64,000 nt of DNA from Turritopsis dohrnii (lineage: Eukaryota > Cnidaria > Hydrozoa > Anthoathecata > Oceaniidae), in the NCBI GenBank assembly GCA_027922465.2, contig BQMF02000305.1:1-64000 (forward strand), in the 5' to 3' direction. Below the pieces are notes generated by a model. It was not told where the DNA came from. It saw nothing but the letters and a program-made list of their open reading frames with translations, and ran no database searches. Both the position numbers and the translations under genes were made by a program. This document shows positions 1 through 9,774 of the stretch, one piece after another (the stretch's first letter is position 1; every line of letters begins with the position of its first letter).

Positions 1-534
1 AAGATGAAGATTGGCTAATAAAAAAAATGTATCATGCGGCACAAAAGAAACTGGGTAAGGGCAGTACCATATTTTCTCTGAAGCCCTTAAATTAATTAAA
101 TTTTTTGAGATTTTGGGATGGGCCTTAATTGGAAAAGAGCGTTAAAAAGAGAGGAGCCTTCATTTGAAAAAAATGATTACTTCAATAGTTTCGTTTTTCT
201 TTTTAATAGCAAATCATTATGAAAAAAAAAGTTTTAACAAAATCAAAGAAAGGGCCGTTTATTGAATTTTCGAGATTTTAGAATGGGTGTTTATTACAAA
301 GGGCGTTAAAAAAGAGTGGGCGTTAATTAGGCGCTAATTATTATTCAATGTGACCCTCGAAAAATACAAAATTCAGTCTGTTTTGAAGAAGAGCATATGA
401 AATTAACTTACATCTCATAATTGTCAAAAGTGAAATGAGTCTAGCCTAGCAAATTATTGTTTTCGTTTTAAATTTGGGGTAGGCACCCTGCACTCTTTAA
501 TACTGATTGTCATAGGATAAGACTTTTTTTATAG
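1..534. other. AT-rich flank with repeat remnants, upstream of recombinase copy 1
   Basis: No coding exon is recognised. Stretches such as gggcgttaaaaaagagtgg and ggcgctaattatt resemble the GGCG/TTAA-rich remnants seen near 8.35-8.7 kb and 18.7-19.1 kb, so this is probably decayed inverted-repeat transposon sequence within an intron of recombinase copy 1, whose 5' end lies outside the window. Confidence 0.35.
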
Positions 535-655
535 ACATCCAAACGGCTCGTGACTATGAAAGTGCTACTGGTATTTCCAGTGGTTCGCAAAATACTTACA
601 AGGACAACATGTCAAGTACGGAATTATTTTCAGGTAAGGTCAATTTTTTTCATCT

Positions 656-950
656 TTATAGGTATTGAGAAGTTTCGAGTTGCTTCAATGATTCTTCAAA
701 AAACAATATTGGATTTTTAGAAGGGGTAAAACTTTTAAAACTTGGGCTTGTTTCTTTCAAAGTATTTTTCCAAACAGCCTTTATATTGAAAATCAAGTAA
801 TCAAGCAGATAAATGATAATAATAACAACCATTAAGGCTGTATATGTCCAAAAAATTGCGGTTTCGTGTATTGGCAAATCAGTATAGGTTCCGGGGTATG
901 GAAGAATTTTGGAACAAAAAAATGTAAATCCCGGGCAATTTAAATTATAT
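656..950 (-). CDS. Unidentified coding-like fragment with one membrane segment
   Basis: The minus strand is open from about 950 to the stop near 656. It would encode a Cys-containing stretch (NCPGF...FFCSK), a strongly hydrophobic segment (TALMVVIIIIYLL) and a polar tail. It lies antisense inside an intron of recombinase copy 1. No good acceptor site is visible at its upstream edge and I recognise no family. It could be the last exon of an unrelated gene, a remnant, or chance AT-rich reading frame. Confidence 0.22.
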
Positions 951-2788
951 ATTTTTTATCGTTCTGGATTTTTTTAGACTTTCTTTCTAAAATCCTTTCT
1001 TAGATACCGAAGCAGATGGACAAAGTAGACAAACTGTTAATCCGCAAGCGCAACTATTACAAGGTACTTTTATAATCTTTATAGCAAAAAATTTTCTCAT
1101 TTCTAGATGGAAATACAAAGTAAGAAGTTGGAAACTACCTTCTTAAGTCAAGAAATTTTAGCGCAGACTTAATTTGGCGCAACCAACAAAAAAGTAAATT
1201 TGGCGCGGACTTATTGTGGCGCATTTTAGCATTTTGCGCCAATTGCGCCAAATTTTTTCCGCGCAAAAATTTCTCCACTTAAGGTATCAAATTTCGGTAT
1301 AGATGTCTCCTTGTACCACAGGCTATTTACTCAATACAGCTTTGAGGAATACTATGAACGGAGTAGTTGATTGATTTCTCTGCCATAGGCTACACAGTCC
1401 TCTGTTTCAAATTAGCAGAAACCATCGGAGAGTCGAGAAAGTGTCTAGTAATAAGAATGTCTGCCTTTCAGAAAGTTTCTTAATATGAGCTCTGATTTCG
1501 ATAGTAGGCCCGTCAAAGGTTTCGAAAATCTTTGCTTTACAACATATCTTTGCTCCTTTTTTATCTCAGAATCCCTTTTAACGGTTCCTTCTACATGTTC
1601 CCCTTTTCAGATGAAATGTTTATTGGAGATCTGGCTGGTGAAGAGGATTTGGGCAGCGAAGAAAATGTGGACTTTGTTGGAGATACGGAGCTCGATGAAG
1701 TTGAAGGGGATACGAAACACAATGAAGCTGAAGGAGATTTGGAACGCAATGAAGCCGCAGGGGATATGGATGCCTATAAAAATGTAATTTCTGAGGGAGA
1801 TCTTGATGAAGATGTAGACGAAGAAGATGAAGACATCCAACTCACAATGTTACCTTGGAAGGAATCAGTGTTTGATGACTTTACCACATGGCTGATAAGC
1901 CCAGATGGTAAGAGTAAATCCAAGCGCCAAGCCGTACAACATTCTCGGCAAGTCATTGTTATCCTGAGGGATAGCAGCAAAAAGACTTTCGACTTCAACA
2001 ACCTTTTTGATCGAAAATGTCTACGTGATTATTGGTTGATTAACTTCGAATCAATACGTGCTGCCGGTACAGTGAAGAGTTACCTTCACTCATTGAGATT
2101 TTTCTACCGGTTCATTCAAGCGGAACAGCCGACTGAACTGCTTAATTTCGAAGCTAAACTTGCTGGTCTCATCGTTGTAATAGATGACTGGATATCTATT
2201 TATCACCAGAAACAATCAAAAATGAAATGGAAAAACGAAATGCGCCAGTTAAAACAAATGTTATCGAGTGAAGACATAAACAAATTTGACGAATCTGACA
2301 CCGTTTTGGAAGTGAAGAAAATATTAAAACACCATGTAACTGTGCGTTTTCTTTCGATGAAGCAGTTTGTATCAGTGAGAGATTATTTAATGATCCACCT
2401 ATGTCTGGACAATGCTTCAAGGAGTGGAGCCATTGCGAACATGACAATCGAAGAATTCAACAATGGTGCATTTGAAAATGGTAAATACAGGGTGATGGTT
2501 TTTGACCATAAAACCATAGGACCTTCCGGGCCAGCAGTTCTATCTTTTACCCCTGATTTACACCAGGAAGCTTTAATTTTCGTCAACAAGTTCCGCAACA
2601 AACTGGAGGGGATTGATACATCACCATCAGCACCATTCTTCACTAGTTGGAGTGGCAAAAAGATGGGATCCAACATGGTGACATCGCAGCTCAACTCATT
2701 CTGGGGTAAAGCCGTTGGCCACACTGAAACTAGGCCAAGGTTCAATGCGGGTATGGTGAGAAAGTATGCGGTCACGTCTGTGCACAAC

Positions 2789-2791
2789 CGA
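2789..2791. repeat. Left target-site duplication (CGA) of the EnSpm element
   Basis: CGA immediately before CACTG; the same CGA lies at 17703-17705 directly after CAGTG. A 3-bp duplication is the known hallmark of EnSpm/CACTA insertion. Confidence 0.92.
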
Positions 2792-2814
2792 CACTGCAAA
2801 ATTTTCTAAATTTT

Positions 2815-3150
2815 TACCCAGTTTCCTGTTAGGGAAACTTGCTGGAAACGGAATGTTTATATGTAGTTTCCAAATTTGAAATTGAGAATTTCCCTGCTGA
2901 TTTCCGATCAGGAAAACTATTTCGAAACGGAAGTTTCCATTTCCCCAAATAAATTTGTGGGAAATTTTGACGTATCTTTTTGGGAAACTATGACGATATG
3001 TGATATTTCGATAACGTTTCCAACTATTTTATTCTGGAAAACAGGGTAAAACTAATGGGAAACGCAACCCATTGAATCGACTGTTACGGAGAAATGCATT
3101 CTAAACTTTACGTTTCCGAGCCGTTTCAAATGTATGTATTATAGGGAAAA
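2815..3150. repeat. Left subterminal repeat array of the EnSpm element
   Basis: Many short copies of ggaaac/gtttcc and gggaaa in both orientations occur at irregular spacing just inside the left terminus. In the EnSpm family such arrays bind transposase. The matching right array is at 17555-17697. Confidence 0.7.
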
Positions 3151-3748
3151 CTTGAAGAGGGATAGCTTCTTTAGATTACTAATGATCAATTGTAAAGCCT
3201 CATTTCAGGTACGTGGTGCAGATGGAATAATGACTAATGTAACTGATTTTTGTAAATGTATTTATTTTTCCGCTTAATATATAAGTACATTAAAATTTGC
3301 TAATAAACAAACGGAAAGAATGCTAAAGGTATGAAAATAGGTGTTGATCGAAGAAATGATACACATCCCGAACATGACTATTTTTGGAGCTTAATAATAA
3401 AGCCGATATCAGGAAAAGATCCACTCTTTATCAATCAACAAAATTTAGATATAATGCCTAATTGAGCGTGTAAATCCAAATATATCTTACACACTTTCCG
3501 GTAAGAAGTTTTCGTAGTTTATTTAATACGTGACTAATTTCAAAGTATATAGAGTATAAGTATTACATGGGAAAAGATACGAAGCTTGTTTTAGTGTTTT
3601 AGATAAATGCACTTGCAACCAACCAGCTAGCAATTTGTAAAAATTAAAAGATGATGGTTTTTATTGACTACTAGCTGTTAAAAGGAAAATCATTATAATA
3701 GAAATTAGCCTCGAATCCTTTCGCATAAACATCTTCCGTGTGAAAATG

Positions 3749-4883
3749 CTATAATGTGTCTTCAGCATTCAAGTGTTCGACACGAACTTTTTTTGAAGGT
3801 TGCCGCTTCATCGGTGATTCACTGGCAACTCGTTTTTTTCGTAACACTTGTTTTGCGTCAGAAATCATTTTTTTCGAATGCCGTTGATCCAATTTCATAA
3901 TAAGGTTGGTTAATAAAGGCGACCGCCAGCCAGGTGATTTGATTTTCAGCTGAGGTCCATCATCTTCTTCATCTGACATCAGCTCTTGCGTCACACCATC
4001 CCAGAGACGTTTTTCGTTATCTTCGATATATTTCGATCGTTGTTCATACAGCTAGAAAATATAAAACATACATAAAAATTTAGATATGATTATTATACGT
4101 CACATAAAATGTACTCAAAATATAAAATCTTACCCTTTTTCTTCTTGAGCGTAGTTTTTTTTGAATACCCGTGCTGGTATACTTCTCCACATCACTCTTT
4201 AAGTCATATTCTTTTTTGAGAGAGTGAAAATAAATCTTACACGCTCCTAAAGAAAATTGAGGTTTTCAGTTTTGAAGTCGGTTGGATACGACTGTAAAAA
4301 ACATTGAAAGAACGCTTCCTACCATGTATCTGACTATTGGAATACTCCTCATTAAAATGCTTCTGAGCATCTTTCGCAAACTGATTGGTCAAACTTACAT
4401 TAACTGCAGTAGTATATCTAACAATAACAAAAGTAAGTACACTATGTCATCACTCCTATTATTCGATTATCTCCATTATATATACCGTATTTCTCCGTGC
4501 ACTCAAATCGTTACTTACGTTTCGTCCAGATCCCATTTTTCATCTTCGGGCAAAAGCCGGTACAATGTTTTTAAACGTCTCTGAAGATGGAGTAATAAAA
4601 TTGGGGTGAAAAATTTCAAATTTATAAACGGAGGTGGCAGCTAACAATAAAAAATTGAAGGTCTGAAGAATTAGCTGCCATTCTTAAACGACAATTTAAT
4701 CGATATACCTTTAAATCCATTGGGATATTTAAACCACTTTCCGTTTCTGCTCTTTTAGCCAAAATCTCTTCCAAGTTGTTCAATCTTTTATCGTTATCTT
4801 TCACAATAACATACATTTGATCGAGCTTTTTCTCGAAGGAATCAAATTTTCGTTCCATCGATTCCTTCATAACTGTGAGAGTC
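3749..4883 (-). CDS. EnSpm-borne accessory protein: coiled coil plus MSDEED/WRS region (partial 5')
   Basis: Four minus-strand exons read together: about 4883-4709 (heptad-like KLDQM..., NNLEEIL, coiled coil), 4403-4323, 4246-4134 and 4051-3749. The last three join cleanly with consistent phase (2+78+1, 2+111, 303 nt) and AG/GT borders. The junction after the first exon is uncertain (donor at 4709 or a few codons earlier). The C-terminal part has a very basic run (KKLRSRRKR), then LWDGV, MSDEEDDG, SPGWRS and LIMKLDQRHSKK. I loosely recognise this MSDEED...WRS...LxxLD pattern from uncharacterised proteins common in cnidarian and fish genomes (annotated C14orf93-like), but cannot confirm it here. 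The N-terminus is not found. It lies downstream of the kinase gene on the same strand. Role unknown; nucleic-acid or chromatin binding would fit the charge pattern. Confidence 0.6.
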
Positions 4884-5178
4884 CTAAATAAATCACAACA
4901 AATATGAAGTTTCATTTTAAAGTATTTTAACCAGTTAATTCCTTGCCTGTCAATATTCAAGTAAAAAGAGTAATTAATCATGAACAAGTTGTTGCAATGC
5001 GATGTTAAAAGAACAGTTCACTGATCAAACGATGAACAGAATGAAAACATAACATTTCATAACATATGAAAGCATTCCAAAATGAAAATAAACATTTCCA
5101 AATAAAACAATAGTTCAGCATAAAGCACTTATTTCTTTCACTCCTGACAAAATCAAGAAAACCAGGTTGGTTAAGCGG

Positions 5179-5845
5179 AGTTCACACTGCACGTTTAAAA
5201 TATACACCGCGTTTAAAAAAGCGTTTATCAAATGCGTATATTTTGTCCGAAAGTGGCTGTACCGAAAGCGATGCAGTTCATATTCCACGTTTAAATAAAC
5301 GAGATATACACCAAAGGTAAATTTAAATGAAAACTGAAAAGAAGAGTAGTGTAACGAAAAAATGACGAACTGTAATGGCGAAGCTGACGAAATTTTAGCA
5401 ATATCATCCTACTTATTATTTGAAGATGTGGTGAACCTGTGATGAAAAAAAGAACGTACTTGGTTCGTGATATATTCAAAGGAAGAAAGGAATACGGTCA
5501 ATATCATACCCTTTGCCAAGAAATGAGAACAGGTCAAACTATGAGAATTTTGAAAACAAAATTCAAAATTTGATAGCGTACGTGTTCCAGTATAAAAACA
5601 AGAGATTTCCATTTAAAATTTAAAAGGAATACGCGGCTAGTCTTTGAAGTTCATAAACGCGGTGTATATCGATGGTGTATATATCAAACTGATTTGATAT
5701 ATACACCGTCTATATACACCGCGTTTATGGAAAAATGTTCGCAAAATGAGTGCTCTAATTTTGTTCACACTGCGCGTTTATATTAAACACCGCGTTTAAA
5801 GATGCGTTTATCGTCGGTGTATAGTTTAAATGCACATTGTGAACT
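5179..5845. mobile_element. Inverted-repeat (MITE-like) element rich in ATACACCGCGTTTA
   Basis: Starts AGTTCACACTGCACG and ends in the near-inverse (reverse complement AGTTCACAATGTGCA). The motif tatacaccgcgttta recurs in both orientations. A hairpin sits in the middle (5652-5729). No clear target duplication is visible. It lies between the two minus-strand EnSpm cargo genes, 30 bp beyond the kinase stop. Confidence 0.6.
5652..5729. repeat. Near-perfect 37-bp-arm hairpin
   Basis: Arms 5652-5688 and 5693-5729 are inverse copies with about two mismatches around a 4-nt loop (ctga). The arms begin cataaacgcggtgtatat. It is part of the surrounding inverted-repeat element. Confidence 0.85.
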
Positions 5846-5874
5846 ACACTTTACAGTAAAGCCTTGAGACGAAA

Positions 5875-6955
5875 TTAAAATAAACGCTGCAATTTATCTT
5901 TAGCGTTTGTTAAAGAAATTCGTTTCTCAGGTTCTTGAGCCTTCATTAATCGTCCTATTTCGACGATGGACGCCAGTTCCGACTGTGCTGCTAAATGTTT
6001 AAACATATGACCGATTGAGAACACGTCTGTTTTGAATGTTTGCTTACTGCCAGGGATATTCCGAAGCTCGTACGCTAAATGTCTATGATGTTTGTTGTAC
6101 TCAGCGTGTAATTCCGATCCAGGAAGTATGTTGTAAACGACAGGGTGAGTTGCCAATGTTGCTTTGCCAAAATCAATTATTTTAGCCGTATCGCTAATAA
6201 GTACATTGTCAGCTTTTATGTCATTATGCAACAGCTTAAAAGAATGCATAAACATAAATGCCGACACAATGTCTATGCAAATTGCCTTAAATCTCTGTAT
6301 TTCCACCTTGCCTTCCCAAACATATGAATGTAACGTTGGAGCGGCGTTAATACCATCATTTGTTACTAACTGCATCAGAATGGTGGAATTGTTATATAAA
6401 CCAAAACAATATGGAAAATAGATATTTCCACTTAAAGTAAGAGCTGTTATTACTTCAGCATAAACTAAATTTTTAGATGTTTTAGGATCTAAAACTTTAC
6501 AGGCTGCCAAAATGCCAAGCTTGTTAAGTTTTGCTAGCTTGATGACTCCAAATCTTCCACTCGCTACTTTATCGTTGGCATCTGTCATCCAAGTAATGTC
6601 ATTTGATGAAAATCTTGGAACACCCGATAGCGAAGAAACAACAGCGTCACGACTTGCGTTTATATTTAAGGCACCACGTCCTGACGTTCCACCTAGCCTC
6701 GTTGACTTTACTCGAAATGAGGATGTGCACATCAACCTAGGTCTTTGCTTTGTATGTTGTTTCATTAGTTTATCTGCTTTTGCCAAGTCTTTTTCCAGAG
6801 ACTCGATCACATGATCCTTTTCAGCAAGAGTTATCAAATTTTGGTAGAATCGTTTTCTGTTACGTCGGCGTATTTTATTTTTCTTATTTTTCTTAGCTTT
6901 ACTGATGCAAATACGCGAATGTTTTCTAAATAAGTTGTTGATAGAGAAAGTATCT
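5875..6955 (-). CDS. Protein kinase carried by the EnSpm element (partial 5')
   Basis: Predicted to transfer phosphate from ATP to protein. The last exon opens after a plausible acceptor (ttttaacag) at 6956 and runs 360 codons to the stop; an in-frame Met at 6837 gives 320 residues. Counting from that Met: glycine loop ASGRFG (92-97), ATP lysine in ACK (Lys114), helix-C Glu128, catalytic loop HNDIKADN (204-211, with HND replacing HRD), DFG (222-224) and the structural Asp271 in TDVFSIGHM. All core catalytic residues are present, so activity is plausible. A Lys/Arg-rich N-terminal stretch (KKNKKNKIRRRNRKR) resembles a nuclear localisation signal. Specificity cannot be assigned; HND-type catalytic loops occur in divergent eukaryotic kinases. 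It lies wholly inside the transposon and diverges from the transposase gene. Earlier exon(s) were not identified. Confidence 0.85.
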
Positions 6956-6996
6956 CTGTTAAAATCATGTTATATGTATTTTGATTATGATAAATA

Positions 6997-7186
6997 GACA
7001 TTTCCCGAGTTTATTTTTTATCAAGCTCCGCCTCGTTTTCGCAATGGTTAATATGGTAACGAAATGTCACGGGACTCATTTCATAATTGTGATAGTGTTA
7101 ATGATTGAGCACAAGAGATTCGATTGTCATAGTAACGCAATTGAAAACGAGTCGGAGTGTGATAAAAAATAAACTCGGGAAAGGTC
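6997..7186. mobile_element. MITE, 190 bp, TA target duplication
   Basis: Left end GACATTTCCCGAGTTTA and right end TAAACTCGGGAAAGGTC are inverted, flanked by TA (6995-6996 and 7187-7188). Arms continue through ctccgcctcgttttc / gaaaacgagtcggag. It shares arm sequence with the element at 34367-34595, so both belong to one Tc1/mariner-type (TA-inserting) family. Confidence 0.8.
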
Positions 7187-7188
7187 TA

Positions 7189-9104
7189 TTGCAAAGTTCG
7201 AAAGTGACATGCTTTATCAATGGGCAGTCTATCCACTTGTTTTAGGTAATGAAGACAGTAAAATCGGCAAAATGAAATAGGCAAATCTTATCCCTACTAA
7301 CCCAGACATAATTTACAAGGTTTACGCTGTAAAAGTCTGATGGTAATCATTTGTCATACGAACATATTGTTGAAGTACTTGATTTCGTATTGATTGGGAT
7401 TAGTTACGACGTATGTTATATTCCTACCGATTCAAAAGTGTTTAATTTTTTTTCTTAAATTTTTTTCGCAACTACACCTAACAACATGTCACTAAAGAAT
7501 ATAAAATATATTTTCCAGACCGTTAATACTTCTTGACATAAACCTTGTGAACTTTTTGTGAGAGTAACGCTCAGGTTTTTCATTGTTCCTTCAAAGTTTA
7601 GAAACGTTTTCAACAAGAAGTTTCATTGGCCTGGAAATGATAAAAAAAGCCACCTACGTATACCCTTCAATTAAAAAAAAAATTTCTTTTACAGCTTGAA
7701 AAAGCTGCAAATTATGTAAAACATTCATTCATGATTTTTTTAAGATTTTTGATAGAAGTTGATCTTTGTGCGGCCTGAATAAGCGCACATCCTTCAACCT
7801 CAGAAACGGGATTTTTTTTTACATAAGTGGAAGATAATTTAGCAAAGGTTGAATTAAAATTTAAATTTCATTTGTTTTTCTTTTCAATGTAGTGAAACAT
7901 GAAACGTTTTAAAAAAATTATTACTTTTTTTATTACTTTTTTTTTATTACTCACAAATCCATCTTTTTATATAAGTGCCCACCCTGGAAACTCAAAAATT
8001 AAATATGCGCCTGGGCGCTTGGTTGAGGCGTTACGATGGGTCCAAAATAGAATCAAATTACCTGCTCAATCCACTAACAGCTTGACTTATCTGGCTATTT
8101 GCAGCACGATTTTGTGGCGATGATAAGGTACTGTATTAAAAACAATAGAAACGTTAGATTTGCATTTTCAAATATATAAAAAAATGTGAAATTTAACTGA
8201 CCTAAGTTCGTTTTCACTTTCATCTGAAAGGTTACTAATGTTGCTGAAGTCAAGTCTAAACAAAGAGCAGATAAATTATTGAAGAAAAATGGCGAAGAGA
8301 GAAGAACCATACATTATTGTATTGATCCCAATTTGATGATTAAAAAAAAGGGGCTGTAATTCTCTGGCGCTTATAAGTTTTTTTTGGAAATAAGGAGTTG
8401 CGCTCATTAGAGAGAGGCGCTAATTGGAGAGAAAAAAATTTGAAATGGTCATGCTAGCTGTGAACGAGGCATTGGGTTTTATCATGAAAGAATAAAAACA
8501 ACAGTATTTTTCATGGCAACGAAATAAGATTTTCAACACTGCCTACCTATATATAAAGTGAAAATAAAAGATATGATTCTATGATAACAAATGGAAAGAA
8601 AAATGCTTTTCCTCCGTTTCTATTACGGAATTTCTTTGCTTTTCGTTCAAAGTTCTAATTACCGCCCTGGCGCTTTTTAATTTCTGAGTTAATGTTAAGT
8701 CACCCTAATAAGAGGAGATAATAATATTGGAGAGGGACGGTTAGAAAGAATACAGTAACTGATTCTAAATGTAGATTATTACAACGCAAGAGTATGATTA
8801 TGAATTACCTATTACTTGAAGATTTCAACACTGGTGACAAAGAGGTTGCGCCGAATCGTGGTAAACTAAATCTTAAAAAAACATATAAATGAATATTATT
8901 GCAACGATGGACTAGACTCGGTTGGCTAACTTATTTAAAATAAATAAATTACCTAGGTGCATCTTTTGTTGACTTTTTCACGCGTGATGTTAGTTGTTGT
9001 TTTTCTTGAGCATTGCTTTGTGAACATATAAAAACAAAAACAAATTTATGGATGGAATATCTAAGTCTCCTTATATTGTTAATGGGACATTAACCTGGTC
9101 TTTC
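7189..9104. other. Gene-poor region of the EnSpm element, between kinase and transposase
   Basis: No exon is supported. It is AT-rich with poly-T/poly-A runs and, at about 8345-8700, GGCGCTNATT-type remnants like those at 290-350. It probably contains the promoters for the divergent kinase and transposase genes and any undetected first exons, but no clear promoter motif can be named. Confidence 0.4.
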
Positions 9105-9107
9105 ACT

Positions 9108-9320
9108 ATCTTTTACACCTGGTCCACTTGCACAGCTTTTGCATTCTCACGCAAAGCTGCAACACACATCACAAGTAACATGCTGGACTCTAAGTTAAAA
9201 AGACGTGACGGAAAAAAGGACAGCATCCTATTCACACCTGGTCCACTTGCACAGCTTTTGCATTTTCACGCAAAGCTATGACACACATCATTTTAAAACA
9301 ATATGCTGGACTCTAAGCTA
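9108..9320. repeat. Two-copy tandem duplication, ~120 bp period
   Basis: The stretch from cacctggtccacttgcacag through gctggactctaag occurs at about 9115-9194 and again at about 9235-9318 with few differences. No coding function is evident. Confidence 0.75.
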
Positions 9321-9774
9321 GAGGATATCGTTTCCTTTGTTAAAAGAGGAGGGATTATAATAAAATTAAAAAAAGCATTATTTACCTGCTATTTCCGTAA
9401 AATTTGCTGGAACCTGACATCGTATAACTTTTCGAGCGAAACAAAAACTCAAAATATAATCAAACACGTAAACACGTCCAAACCCTTCAGACCAAAGATC
9501 AAAGAGGAGCAGTTTGGCGCGAAACACAGATGTGTAATTGGGAATGGTCAAACTCGTAATGGCATTTTCCATCAATAATTGCAGCCTTATTCAAGGGGAG
9601 TGAAATCAATAACTCGAACCCAGTTTTCCCAAAATCCTTGCTAAGCGCTACCCTTAGATAATGTTTATTGACCAGATTAAAATGGCTACCCGATCAAGTA
9701 AATATTTTTTTTATCTTCAACTTTTATCTCCACATTGAAGTAAAGCTACTGTTTTTTCTAATCTTCCCAAATAG

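Noticed and set aside
1107..1119. 13-nt micro-exon in recombinase copy 1
   Set aside because: Borders are good but it ends in phase 2, which does not match the next exon at 1611.
1485..1787. Plus-strand 100-codon frame overlapping the recombinase exon
   Set aside because: It is a shadow of the acidic region of recombinase copy 1 in another frame.
7899..8123. Plus-strand frame with hydrophobic N-terminus resembling a signal peptide
   Set aside because: Driven by poly-T runs; no donor site or continuation, and the tail is not protein-like.
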